22,970 nt of DNA from an uncultured Desulfobacterium sp. (GCA_937124525.1 CAKZLA010000451.1:1-22970); one strand, 5' to 3'. Positions 7,282 through 15,114 are shown, numbered from the stretch's first letter. Program-made: numbers and translations. Notes: generated by a model not told the origin, from the letters alone.

Positions 7282-7920
7282 TTATTGTTTTATTCCGACT
7301 ATCTTACCAACCTGGTCCATGTTAGAGACATGAAAATCAGCTTCAAGGGCCTTGTTTTTAAAGGCTATAAAGGGCACCCCTGCCTTGTTGGCAGCCATCT
7401 GATCATATTCAGAATCCCCCACAAAAAGCATTTGCCTGGGGGTAAGAGAAAATTTTTCCATGATGGTGTGCAACTGCTCGGGCGATGGTTTGGGATGTTG
7501 AACGTCGGCGGCAGTGACCACCATGTCAAAGGAATCCTCCAGGTCATGGGCCTTGAGCAGCGCTTGCATGGTATTGGTCCGATTGGTGGCAACGGCCCTT
7601 GTAAATCCCTTGTCCTTAAGGGCTGCCAGCAATTTTTTCAGCCCTTCTTCCCGTTCCATGTAAGGAATAAACTGATCATAACGCATGGTGCCCATGAAGG
7701 TGTACACCGCCTCCAGGGAATCCATGTCCGGGAAAAGATATTCCAGTGCATCCTTCACAGTGAACATATGCACTTTAACAAACTGCTCCCGGCTCAGGTC
7801 AGGTTTTCCAAAATGTGCCAGGACCTTATTATAATACATCTCATTTGCACCCGAGGTATCGAACATGACCCCGTCACAATCAAACACCACCGCTTTTATG
7901 GATTCCATATTTAAATTCAT
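7282..7920 (-). CDS. HAD-superfamily phosphatase (phosphoglycolate phosphatase-like)
   Basis: 212 residues with all four HAD motifs: FDCDGVMFD with nucleophile D14 and acid D16, VATNRTN with T112, HPKPSP with K144, and VGDSEYD (167-173). An alpha-helical cap lies between motifs 1 and 2, as in the Gph/beta-phosphoglucomutase group, so a small phosphorylated metabolite is the likely substrate. Its ATG overlaps the TGA of the DUF1573 gene (ATGA), so translation of this enzyme should depend on ribosomes that finish the selenoprotein candidate. ATG codons at 7920 and 7908 are both possible; the first is favoured by the overlap. The physiological substrate cannot be told. Confidence 0.85.
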   Translation of the reverse strand: MNLNMESIKAVVFDCDGVMFDTSGANEMYYNKVLAHFGKPDLSREQFVKVHMFTVKDALEYLFPDMDSLEAVYTFMGTMRYDQFIPYMEREEGLKKLLAALKDKGFTRAVATNRTNTMQALLKAHDLEDSFDMVVTAADVQHPKPSPEQLHTIMEKFSLTPRQMLFVGDSEYDQMAANKAGVPFIAFKNKALEADFHVSNMDQVGKIVGIKQ

Positions 7921-8624
7921 TCCAGAATATTTCCAAAGACATTAATCCGTATCTCGGGCTGAATGGTGCTGTCCGTGACAAGGGTAATCATATCAAAATA
8001 CCTGCCCGGCCGGGTCTGCTTATTCGTAACCTTGATATTCCAGGCGGGGATATCCCCTTCAGGGGGTTGCAGGTCCACACCCAGTGTTTTCTTATTTTTA
8101 ACGGAAATACTTTTTATGGTAAAGGGATATTTTTCCATGGGCAGCACTTTCACCGTTGCTGTTATCTCTTGATTGGATTTTCCGGTGAGGCGAATCACTT
8201 TGGGTTCAATGGTTACCATTTTTTCCACAGCACCCGACACCTTTAAAGAGATAATTTTATGATCGGGATCACTGGTATAAACTTGAATTGTCTTATTTAA
8301 TGTTTTTCCACCATACCCAGATGTGGAAACCGCGATGGTCACTTTACCTTCCCCACCCGGGGGAATCGTTCTGTCATAGGAGACAGCAGTGCAACCTCAA
8401 CCGGTTTTGACCTTGAGCACTTCCAGGGGAGCGCTTCCCCTGTTATGTATTACATAAGGATGGGTCACCTTGGTTCCTTCTGGAACCGATTCAAACCGAA
8501 ATTCCGGCGCAGAGACCTCGGCCACAGGTACTGCAAGCTCCTCTTTGGTCTCCAGGGACAGTACAGGCGTGGAAAAAGTCATGATTATCAGGGCAGTAAA
8601 AAAAAGAAATCTTATATTTTTCAC
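7917..8624 (-). CDS. Exported DUF1573 protein, probable selenoprotein (TGA = Sec76)
   Basis: The frame runs 235 residues if TGA at 8399-8397 is read as selenocysteine. The start is a GTG at 8624, with GGGAG 7 bases upstream; an ATG at 8648 has no ribosome site. Residues 1-23 are a signal peptide (KNIR, then FLFFTALIIMTF, then STPVLS). Residues 38-130 are a DUF1573/ASH-like beta-sandwich: VIHNRGSAPLEVLKVKTG, Sec76, GCTAVSYD, IPPGGEGKV, NKTIQVYTSDP. In this family the motif at the TGA is normally Cys-Gly-Cys-Thr, so the TGA replaces the first Cys exactly. A second beta domain fills 130-235 (VTIEPKVIRLTG to INVFGNILE). Read as two pieces, the first would lack its domain end and the second any start with a ribosome site. 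The HAD gene overlaps the real stop. The function of the family is unknown; the site suggests periplasmic redox or metal chemistry. The alternative is a recent nonsense mutation or a sequence error. Confidence 0.8.
8349..8365 (-). promoter_or_regulatory. SECIS-like hairpin downstream of the in-frame TGA
   Basis: On the mRNA, UUCCCC pairs with GGGGAA around the loop CGGGU. The loop starts 37 bases after the TGA and has G at its second place. Bacterial SECIS elements need a hairpin in the coding region just behind UGA with a G-rich loop for SelB. This one is at the far edge of the usual distance. A weaker hairpin, CUGUC/GACAG with loop UCCUAU (8371-8386), lies between and has no G at the loop start. 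Confidence 0.45.
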
Positions 8625-8631
8625 CTTAGTT

Positions 8632-8636
8632 CTCCC
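8632..8636 (-). promoter_or_regulatory. Shine-Dalgarno deciding the GTG start of the DUF1573 gene
   Basis: GGGAG lies 7 bases before the GTG at 8624-8622. The GTG is followed at once by a lysine and a hydrophobic stretch, as expected for a signal peptide. The upstream ATG at 8648 falls inside the dispersed repeat and lacks any such site. Confidence 0.6.
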
Positions 8637-8646
8637 ATTGTTTTTC

Positions 8647-8790
8647 ATATGAAAAAACAGGTGCTGGGTTTTGGAGCACCTTACTTCTTCAATTTTTGTT
8701 GTGGCAGACCAATCTGCCATGCAGGCTTCATATGAAACTCCATCCAACATACTGGAATCATGAGAGTTTCAATTTTAGTTGTGTCGGTGG
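8647..8790 (+). repeat. Dispersed hairpin repeat, locus C (two units)
   Basis: Unit 1 (8647-8710) runs ATATGAAAAAACAGGTGCTGGG, with stem GGTGCT (8660-8665) and AGCACC (8675-8680), then CTTCAATTTTTGTTGTGG. A small hairpin GGCAGA/TCTGCC (8703-8718) follows. Unit 2 (8729-8790) has stem GAAACTC (8734-8740) with GAGTTTC (8764-8770), then AATTTTAGTTGTGTCGGTGG. The element fills the gap between pabBC and the DUF1573 gene. Confidence 0.7.
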
Positions 8791-8802
8791 AGGATATGCC
8801 CG

Positions 8803-11148
8803 TCAGCCACCATCCAGTCGATGATTCAAACGGTGGCAAAGATCCGTGGCAGGGACAAGGGGATGCCCATCAATGGAAATCACCGGTACAACCCCCATGA
8901 GGGCGTTGGCAGCACACACATGCTCCATGGAACAGATCTCTTTCACATCTATTCTTTTTATCTTCACATCATACCCCTCTTTTTGTAAAAATGACACAGC
9001 CATACGCCCTGTCACTCCGGGAAGTACATGGGGAGAATGGGGCAGATAAAGTGTATTTTTAGACAAGCCAAAAAGGGCACAGGTATTGGTTTCAGACAAG
9101 GACCCATCTGAATTTAAAATCAGGGCCTCATCCCCCTGATGTGCCTTGGCATATTGTCCGGCCCGGTCATAAAAAAAATAATTCAGGGTTTTATGATCTG
9201 CCAGGGGAGTATGACGACAAAAAGGATAGGAAACCAGGCGAAGACCGGGCTGCTGAAGTATCTCCAGGCGATGGACATAGGGTCGTGCAAAAACGGCCAG
9301 AAAATCCCTCCGACCCAATGGTCCTGTCGCGACGCCTTGGCCCTGGGCTGCCATGATTTTAACGGCGGCCACTGTCTGGTCCAGCCCGTTGGCATCCAGC
9401 ACACGCTCCATAATGGTCTCCCAGGAGATATCCGGGGGCGGTGTTTCAAAAAGCGATTCCCAGCTGGCATTAAAGCGATGAATATGTTCAAAAAAGAAAC
9501 AAGGTTTTCCCCTATTTACCCGGATGGTCTCAAAAATTCCCGTACCATACTGTCCCCCCGGCGAAAGGGCCTGAATCATTGCCTGATCCTGGGGGATTAT
9601 CTTTCCGTTAGCCCAGGCAGATAAAGGGGATTTATAGCCATAGGCACCCTTTAATGTGAGAATATCCATGAGGGTTTTGCCCTTGTGCAGGGTCTCTTCA
9701 TATTCTTTTTCCGGGTCGGAATCAAAGACAATCCCTCCCCCCACAGAGTAGTTAATTTTGTCATTGGCAACGGTGGCAGTACGGATGGCAATGGAAAGAT
9801 CCATGGTGTCATGGAAGCTTAAATACCCCAGCGACCCCGTGTACACATGACGTTGCACCGACTCCAGCTCATCAATGATTTCCATGGAACGAATTTTAGG
9901 GCATCCGGTGATGGAGCCGCCGGGAAAGGTGGCCCGGAGAACATCCACGGCACTTAGGTGGCTGTCCAGCTCCGCCCTCACATCAGACACCAGATGAAAC
10001 ACATTGTCATAGGGTTCCAGACGCTTGTGGGCGATGACTTCAACGCTTCCTCCCCTGGCCACCCTGCCAAGATCATTTCTCATGAGATCCACAATCATGG
10101 ACAGCTCGGCATCATCTTTGGTGCTGCCGGCAAGCTCCTTTGCAAGGGCCTCATCTTCCTCCGGGTTTTTTCCCCGGGGAAGGGTGCCTTTTATGGGACG
10201 TGTTTCCAGACGCTGAGCCGTCTGACGAATAAATCGCTCGGGGGAGGTGGAGACAACCTGATGGTCCCCGGCATTGACAAAGGCAAAAAAGGGGGCGGGG
10301 TTACGATGGTAAAGATCCCGGAACAGGGTATAGGCATCCCCCTGAAAACCGGTCTCATATCTCTGGGAGAGGTTCACCTGGTAGATATCTCCGGCCCGGA
10401 TATAAGATAAAATGCGATCCACCGCTGCCATGTAAGATTCCCGGGTGAAGTTGGAGGTAAACCCAGACGGGTCAATGGAATACCCTCCCCCAGCCCTTGT
10501 TACCCCGGAACAGGCAGGCATATTTTTGTCACAATCCTGGCCAACTCTGTGGCCATCTGCACTGGCAGAAATGGCCTGATCTAAAATCTCTTTGCGATGT
10601 TCATCAATACATGAGGCAATGTCGTTGAACCCATTGGAGCGAGATAAATTCGGATAAAAAAGTTCCGTGGTGTGGGTCACCTTATCATGGGCCACAACAA
10701 CGGAGGGAAGAACCAGAAACAGGTCTGGAAGATTCCGGGGGGAACAGGTGCGGGGAAGATCTTCTATACGATCTTTCAGATCATAGGAAAGATAACCAAA
10801 AAGCCCTGAAGTCACCGGGGAAGAGGCTTCCTGGGGACAGGACACCTTAAAAAAGGTAAGAATGGATGACAACGCTTCAAAGGGATCCATGGAAAAAACA
10901 AAGGACTCCCCTGAAACCGTCACTTGAACATGCTTTCCATGGCACACCAGGCTCAGCCATGGTTCTACTGCCAGGATATGGTACCGGGCACAATCCATGG
11001 CACCACCGCTGAGCAAAACCACCGTCCCTGATCTGGATGCCCAGGGAATTGCAAATTCTTCCAGTGACACTGAAAGGGGAAGGATATCCCGCCTAAGGGA
11101 GGTGATCTGTGGAATGCGCTTCAATAATGCATTTAATGATGATGCCAT
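8803..11148 (-). CDS. pabBC: Aminodeoxychorismate synthase component I / aminodeoxychorismate lyase fusion
   Basis: A 781-residue two-domain enzyme of p-aminobenzoate (folate) synthesis. Residues 1-505 are PabB: the chorismate-binding core spans about 235-500 with PIKGTLPRG (318-326), where the PIKGT lysine marks aminodeoxychorismate rather than anthranilate synthase, and FPGGSITGCPKIRSMEIID (408-426). Residues about 510-781 are PabC, a fold-type IV PLP enzyme that releases pyruvate: GIFETIRV (537-544) and ADHKTLNYFF with the likely PLP lysine K653. The fused form occurs in many bacteria. A PabA glutaminase is not adjacent, so ammonia must come from a PabA or TrpG coded elsewhere. A stop two codons upstream fixes the ATG; AGGGAG lies 16 bases before it, rather far. 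It follows the metallo-hydrolase gene by 24 bases. Confidence 0.92.
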   Translation of the reverse strand: MASSLNALLKRIPQITSLRRDILPLSVSLEEFAIPWASRSGTVVLLSGGAMDCARYHILAVEPWLSLVCHGKHVQVTVSGESFVFSMDPFEALSSILTFFKVSCPQEASSPVTSGLFGYLSYDLKDRIEDLPRTCSPRNLPDLFLVLPSVVVAHDKVTHTTELFYPNLSRSNGFNDIASCIDEHRKEILDQAISASADGHRVGQDCDKNMPACSGVTRAGGGYSIDPSGFTSNFTRESYMAAVDRILSYIRAGDIYQVNLSQRYETGFQGDAYTLFRDLYHRNPAPFFAFVNAGDHQVVSTSPERFIRQTAQRLETRPIKGTLPRGKNPEEDEALAKELAGSTKDDAELSMIVDLMRNDLGRVARGGSVEVIAHKRLEPYDNVFHLVSDVRAELDSHLSAVDVLRATFPGGSITGCPKIRSMEIIDELESVQRHVYTGSLGYLSFHDTMDLSIAIRTATVANDKINYSVGGGIVFDSDPEKEYEETLHKGKTLMDILTLKGAYGYKSPLSAWANGKIIPQDQAMIQALSPGGQYGTGIFETIRVNRGKPCFFFEHIHRFNASWESLFETPPPDISWETIMERVLDANGLDQTVAAVKIMAAQGQGVATGPLGRRDFLAVFARPYVHRLEILQQPGLRLVSYPFCRHTPLADHKTLNYFFYDRAGQYAKAHQGDEALILNSDGSLSETNTCALFGLSKNTLYLPHSPHVLPGVTGRMAVSFLQKEGYDVKIKRIDVKEICSMEHVCAANALMGVVPVISIDGHPLVPATDLCHRLNHRLDGG

Positions 11149-11172
11149 GACAGTTTATTAACAGCTCCCTGT

Positions 11173-11793
11173 TCAACGGAGAAATGGATTACTCTGCTTT
11201 TCTCTGCCAATGGAGGATTCAGGCCCATGGCCGGGATGAACCATGGTATCATCGGAAAGGGGAAATAATTTTTGGCGAATGTTATCAATTAATTGCTGAT
11301 AATCACCGCCGGGCAGATCTGTTCTGCCAATGGAACCAGCAAACAGGGTGTCTCCCACAAACACATGCCCCTTGGTATAAAGACAGATGCCCCCCAGGGA
11401 ATGCCCGGGTGTGTGAATAACCTTAAGGGTAATATTTCCAAAGGTGATCTCATCGCCTTCATTGAGATAGGCATCGGCTTTGGGGGAATTTTCAGCAGAA
11501 AGACCAAAGGAAGAAGCTGCCTTGTTAAGATCCGCCAGCATGGGCTCATCTGCTTCATGGATCATCAAAACCGCCTGGGTGGCATCCTTCATTTTTTTAT
11601 TTGCCCCCACATGGTCAAAATGGCCATGGGTATTTAACAGATACTTCACCTTGAGTTTAAGAGATGCAAGGGTGGTCAGAATAAGATCCGACTGTGCACC
11701 TGGGTCAATAACCACAGCCTCCCGGGTCTCTTCACACCCCAATATATAGCAATTGGCCATGATGGGGCCCACTTCACGTTTTTCAATAATCAC
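11173..11793 (-). CDS. Metallo-beta-lactamase-fold hydrolase (glyoxalase II-like)
   Basis: 206 residues. The metal-binding set is complete: THGHFDH (H56, H58, D60, H61), H131 in HTPGHSLGG, D148 in VGDTLF and H189 in HPGHGP. Length and the SIGRTDLPGGD segment (154-164) fit the short GloB-like group found beside many bacterial housekeeping genes, whose members cleave thioesters or related substrates. The start is a GTG at 11793 with GGAGGA 7 bases upstream. It follows nusB after a hairpin and leads into pabBC. The true substrate is open, since the C-terminal glutathione-binding domain of classical glyoxalase II is absent. Confidence 0.85.
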   Translation of the reverse strand: MIIEKREVGPIMANCYILGCEETREAVVIDPGAQSDLILTTLASLKLKVKYLLNTHGHFDHVGANKKMKDATQAVLMIHEADEPMLADLNKAASSFGLSAENSPKADAYLNEGDEITFGNITLKVIHTPGHSLGGICLYTKGHVFVGDTLFAGSIGRTDLPGGDYQQLIDNIRQKLFPLSDDTMVHPGHGPESSIGREKQSNPFLR

Positions 11794-11879
11794 AAAAGAG
11801 TCCTCCAGTTGAAATTTCCACCGGGCTTGGTGTTATTAGTTGAGCACCTGGGCCATTACCAACCCGAATATTTACCAAG

Positions 11880-11908
11880 CCCCTTCTGAACCTTATTCAG
11901 AAGAGGGG
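11880..11908. repeat. TTCAGAAG-type palindrome, copy 3, overlapping the nusB stop
   Basis: CCCCTTCTGAA (11880-11890) pairs with TTCAGAAG-A-GGGG (11896-11908), with one bulged A. The nusB stop codon lies inside it at 11893-11895. No T-run follows on either strand, so it is more likely a processing or pausing hairpin than an intrinsic terminator. Confidence 0.55.
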
Positions 11909-12327
11909 GTTGAGACAATCTGCTCAGCCAGACGAATGCGGTCCAGAACACCGTTAACAAAAGGGCCTGTGGCCCGGGTACCAAATCTTTTTCCGATATC
12001 CACAGCCTCGTTAATGGAAACCGTGGTTGGAATGTCCTGGCAGTTCAAAAACTCATAAATGGCCATACGAAGCACATTCCGATCCACCACAGACATCCGA
12101 CTCACCCGCCAGTTGGTGGCATACTTATTCAGCAAGATGTCCAACTGTTCCAGGGATTCTGAAACACCTGTTACCAGCTGAAAGAAAAGGGGGTTCACCG
12201 TTTCAGTGATGGAACCTGCCAGATGTTCGCAAAACAGCTCCAGTGTTTCCTTAGGGTCGCCCTTGTCCACATCGGCATAATAAAGGGCCTGAAGGGCGAG
12301 TATTCTCGCCTGCCTTCGTTCTCCCAT
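11893..12327 (-). CDS. nusB: Transcription antitermination factor NusB
   Basis: 144 residues, all-helical NusB fold, of normal length. The family signature runs through MGERRQARILALQALYYAD at the start, WRVSRMSVVDRNVLRMAIYE in the middle and AVDIGKRFGTRATGPFVNGV near the end. NusB binds boxA RNA with S10 (NusE) and supports antitermination in rRNA operons. It stands 2 bases after the ribH stop, the common ribH-nusB pairing, and is the last gene of the rpmF-to-nusB series. The codons at its end form part of a hairpin that may mark the end of that series. Confidence 0.95.
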   Translation of the reverse strand: MGERRQARILALQALYYADVDKGDPKETLELFCEHLAGSITETVNPLFFQLVTGVSESLEQLDILLNKYATNWRVSRMSVVDRNVLRMAIYEFLNCQDIPTTVSINEAVDIGKRFGTRATGPFVNGVLDRIRLAEQIVSTPSSE

Positions 12328-12329
12328 AC

Positions 12330-12806
12330 TTATTCGATCCTACCCATATCAGCCATGAGATTTGCCATCTCAATGGCAGCAACGGCACAATCAAAGCCCT
12401 TGTTGCCAGCTTTTGTTCCGGCCCGTTCCACTGCCTGCTCTATGGTGTCCGTGGTGAGGACACCAAATATCACCGGCACGTTGGCGTCCAGGCTCACCGT
12501 GGCAACACCCTTGGACACTTCAGCGCACACATAATCATAATGGGAGGTGGCCCCCCGGATAACGGCACCCAGACAGATAATGGCATCAAATTTGCCCATG
12601 TCTGCCATTTTTTTTGCAATCAGGGGAATTTCAAAGGCCCCGGGCACCTTCACAAGGGTAATATCCTCGTCTGCCGCACCACTTCGTTTCAGGGCATCCA
12701 CAGCACCGTTTACCAGTCTTTCTGTTATAAAGTCATTAAATCGTGCTGCAATAATTCCAAATTTTTTACCACCGGCCAGCAGTCCGGCTTCAATTATTTG
12801 TGGCAT
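12330..12806 (-). CDS. ribH: 6,7-dimethyl-8-ribityllumazine synthase
   Basis: 158 residues. RibH condenses 5-amino-6-ribitylaminouracil with 3,4-dihydroxy-2-butanone 4-phosphate to the lumazine that riboflavin synthase uses. Visible are [15 protein letters not shown] (21-35), the substrate-binding VPGAFEIPL, and [15 protein letters not shown] with the catalytic-site histidine. GAGGA precedes the ATG. It lies 12 bases after ribBA and 2 before nusB, and is surely in one transcript with both. Confidence 0.95.
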   Translation of the reverse strand: MPQIIEAGLLAGGKKFGIIAARFNDFITERLVNGAVDALKRSGAADEDITLVKVPGAFEIPLIAKKMADMGKFDAIICLGAVIRGATSHYDYVCAEVSKGVATVSLDANVPVIFGVLTTDTIEQAVERAGTKAGNKGFDCAVAAIEMANLMADMGRIE

Positions 12807-12818
12807 GGTTCATCCTCT

Positions 12819-14042
12819 TTATTCATTAAGATCAGGGGTGCACATCTTCAGCAAATGCCCCATCTTCAACTGTTTACAACTCAAATAGTCTTTGTTGAAC
12901 TCATTGGGACCCACCTCTATGGGTACCTGTTCTTCCACGCTCAGCCCATACCCTTCAAGGCCCACCATTTTGGTGGGGTTGTTGGTCATCAAGCGCATTT
13001 TTCGAACCCCAAGGTCCGCAAGCATCTGGGCACCAATACCGTAATCACGCATGTCCGCATCAAACCCAAGCTTGAGATTGGCCTCCACGGTGTCACATCC
13101 CTGGCGCTGAAGTTCATAGGCCTTGAGCTTGTTTACCAGACCAATGCCCCGCCCTTCCTGACGCAAATAGAGAATAACCCCATTGCCCTCTTTTTCCATG
13201 ATGCCCATGGCCTTGTGGAGTTGATCCCCACAGTCACAGCGCATGGAACCAAAGATATCTCCGGTCATGCACTCGGAGTGAACCCTCACCAGAATGGCTT
13301 TTTCAGGATCAATTTCACCTTTAACCATGGCAATGTGGGTGAGATTATCCAGATCGTTTTCATAGGCAATGATACGGAACTCACCGCCAAACGCTGTGGG
13401 AATGATGGTTTCAGCTGCCTTTCGCACAAAGGATTCTGTTTTCAAACGGTAATTCACAAGGTCCGCCACGGTGCAGATACCGATATTGTGTTTCTCGCTG
13501 AATTTTTCAAGGGAGGGCATACGTGCCATGGTTCCGTCATCGTCCATAATTTCACAAATAACCCCAGCAGGTTTACATCCGGCAAGGGTGGCAAGATCCA
13601 CAGAGCCTTCTGTCTGTCCAATGCGTACCATAACCCCACCCTCCCGGGCTCTAAGGGGAAAGATATGTCCCGGACGCACAAGATCACTTGCAGTGGCACC
13701 ATCTGCAACGGCTACCTGGACGGTGGTGGCCCTATCAGCCGCGGAAATACCAGTGGTTACACCCAGCTTGGCCTCAATGGAAACCGTAAAACCGGTCTCA
13801 TAGGGAGAGGTATTATCCTCCACCATCATGGGCAGTCCCAGTCGATCTGCGATGTCACCGGAAAGAGAAAGACAGATCAGGCCCCGGCCATGGGTGGCCA
13901 TGAAATTAATAGCCTCCGGGGTGACGGCTTCGGCCGCCATGGTCAGATCCCCTTCATTTTCACGGTCTTCATCATCCACCAGAATCACCATGCGACCGGC
14001 TTTTATGTCTTCTATGGCCTGTTCAATTGTAATTTGAGGCAT
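12819..14042 (-). CDS. ribBA: Bifunctional DHBP synthase / GTP cyclohydrolase II
   Basis: 407 residues. The N-terminal half (about 1-200) is RibB, making 3,4-dihydroxy-2-butanone 4-phosphate from ribulose 5-phosphate: [17 protein letters not shown] and THGRGLICL. The C-terminal half is RibA, the first enzyme from [23 protein letters not shown] with the three zinc cysteines, and [24 protein letters not shown] sequence. Both domains keep their catalytic residues. GGAGT stands 14 bases before the ATG. A 234-bp gap with a dispersed repeat separates it from ribE, so it may have its own promoter. No FMN riboswitch was recognised there. Confidence 0.96.
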   Translation of the reverse strand: MPQITIEQAIEDIKAGRMVILVDDEDRENEGDLTMAAEAVTPEAINFMATHGRGLICLSLSGDIADRLGLPMMVEDNTSPYETGFTVSIEAKLGVTTGISAADRATTVQVAVADGATASDLVRPGHIFPLRAREGGVMVRIGQTEGSVDLATLAGCKPAGVICEIMDDDGTMARMPSLEKFSEKHNIGICTVADLVNYRLKTESFVRKAAETIIPTAFGGEFRIIAYENDLDNLTHIAMVKGEIDPEKAILVRVHSECMTGDIFGSMRCDCGDQLHKAMGIMEKEGNGVILYLRQEGRGIGLVNKLKAYELQRQGCDTVEANLKLGFDADMRDYGIGAQMLADLGVRKMRLMTNNPTKMVGLEGYGLSVEEQVPIEVGPNEFNKDYLSCKQLKMGHLLKMCTPDLNE

Positions 14043-14276
14043 TTGCGAATATTTTCACTCCTTTTAACTTTGTAGATGAAACGCTGTGCAATGAGCTATC
14101 TGTTCCCCTTTCATTGGGGTATACACGGCCTTTCAATTCTCTTTATGGCAGTGTGAGAACTGCTATATATTTATTTTTATGAAAGAGCAGGTGCTGGGTA
14201 CTGGGTTTTGCCGACAACTGCTTTTTTGATCTTCGTTGTGGGCAAAATCTGTGCAAAACCAGATCTTCCATGCTTG
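14043..14276. other. ribE-ribBA gap (234 bp)
   Basis: It contains repeat locus D and, nearer to ribBA, a small hairpin CCCC-aatgaaa-GGGG on the minus strand plus an AT-rich stretch TATATATTTATTTTTAT. No riboswitch fold and no ORF were recognised. Confidence 0.5.
14177..14270 (+). repeat. Dispersed hairpin repeat, locus D (one unit)
   Basis: TTATGAAAGAGCAGGTGCTGGG opens the unit, and GATCTTCGTTGTGGGCA ends it at 14228-14244, as in loci A to C. The inner GGTGCT stem partner AGCACC is lost. A hairpin ATCTG/CAGAT (14248-14265) follows in place of the GGCAGACC hairpin. Confidence 0.55.
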
Positions 14277-14936
14277 TCATAAAAAACCATTTTTTGCCAG
14301 CAGTTCCATGCTCAACCCACCGCTGGTGGCCTTTGCCCTGGGAATGGCACCCGTTTGAAGAAATCGTTTTACGTACTTCCCAAGCATGTCAGTTTCAATG
14401 TTGACCATGTCCCCCACTTTCATGTAAGCAATGGTTGTAATCTGTGCCGTATGGGGAATAATGCTCAGTTCAAAGGCATTATCCATGACTTTATTAATGG
14501 TAAGGCTGATACCCTCAATGGCCACGGAGCCCTTTTCAATCATCTCCCCGGCAAGCGTATCAGAGACACCAATGGTCAAAATAACGGCATTGCTCAACTT
14601 TTGAATGGATAGAATATTGCCGGTGCCGTCAATGTGGCCAGACACAAGGTGTCCATCCAGGCGGTCAGACAACCTGAGTGCTCTTTCAAGATTCACCCGG
14701 CTGCCCGGTGTTTTTTTTTGAAAGGTGGTCCTGGCAACGGTTTCAGGAGCCATGTCAACGGAAAAATTGTTTTTATGCAGGGTAACCGCCGTAAGACAAG
14801 CACCGTTCACGGCAATGGAATCACCGATTTTGCATTGGGAAAGGTCCATGCCCGTGTCAATGGTCAATACCTTTCCCTGGCCATGGGTTTTAATCCCTGA
14901 AATGGTTCCCACGGCTTCAATAATTCCTGTAAACAT
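14277..14936 (-). CDS. ribE: Riboflavin synthase, alpha subunit
   Basis: 219 residues. It dismutates two lumazine molecules to riboflavin. The protein has the family's start MFTGIIEAVGTI and two lumazine-binding repeats (about 1-97 and 98-200), with SIAVNGACLT in the first and SVAIEGISLTIN in the second, and LSDRLDGHLVSGHIDGTG between them. GGGGAG lies 5 bases before the ATG. Length is normal. The gene is flanked by two gaps (186 and 234 bp) with structured sequence, so it may be expressed or processed apart from the genes around it. Confidence 0.95.
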   Translation of the reverse strand: MFTGIIEAVGTISGIKTHGQGKVLTIDTGMDLSQCKIGDSIAVNGACLTAVTLHKNNFSVDMAPETVARTTFQKKTPGSRVNLERALRLSDRLDGHLVSGHIDGTGNILSIQKLSNAVILTIGVSDTLAGEMIEKGSVAIEGISLTINKVMDNAFELSIIPHTAQITTIAYMKVGDMVNIETDMLGKYVKRFLQTGAIPRAKATSGGLSMELLAKNGFL

Positions 14937-14984
14937 GTCTTCTCCCCGGTTTTATCAAATCCCCTGCCAAAAAAATGGGCAAGA

Positions 14985-15114
14985 TTGATTTTACTTTATC
15001 AGATTTCAAATCCACACTGAATTTCATGAATTTTCACAATCAAAATTTTCAAAAATGGTGTAATGACCGTTATGGTCCATGCCACCACGAACTAAGCTAA
15101 CAAAGTAAAATCAA
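14985..15114. repeat. Inverted 13-bp arms bracketing the ribD-ribE gap
   Basis: TTGATTTTACTTT (14985-14997) and AAAGTAAAATCAA (15102-15114) are perfect inverted copies around 104 bases of AT-rich sequence. The inside holds a small hairpin GACC-gttat-GGTC and a TGAATTTCATGAATTT-like stretch. It carries no ORF. The layout resembles a tiny non-coding mobile unit, but no target duplication is evident. Confidence 0.4.

Noticed and set aside
8397..8399. The TGA in the DUF1573 gene as an ordinary stop or pseudogene mark
   Set aside because: The TGA replaces exactly a conserved Cys, the downstream half is intact and coupled to the next gene, and there is no other damage. A recent mutation or sequence error is still possible and is listed as the refutation.
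8648..8750. Longer starts for the DUF1573 gene (ATG at 8648 or 8750)
   Set aside because: Both lie inside the dispersed repeat without a ribosome site and would put a polar leader before the signal peptide; the GTG at 8624 has GGGAG at the right distance.
12540..14075. 511-codon open frame on the plus strand opposite ribBA and ribH
   Set aside because: It is antisense to two clearly recognised enzymes, its protein is rich in His/Gly/Asn with no domain pattern, and it has no ribosome site. It is a shadow of biased codon use.
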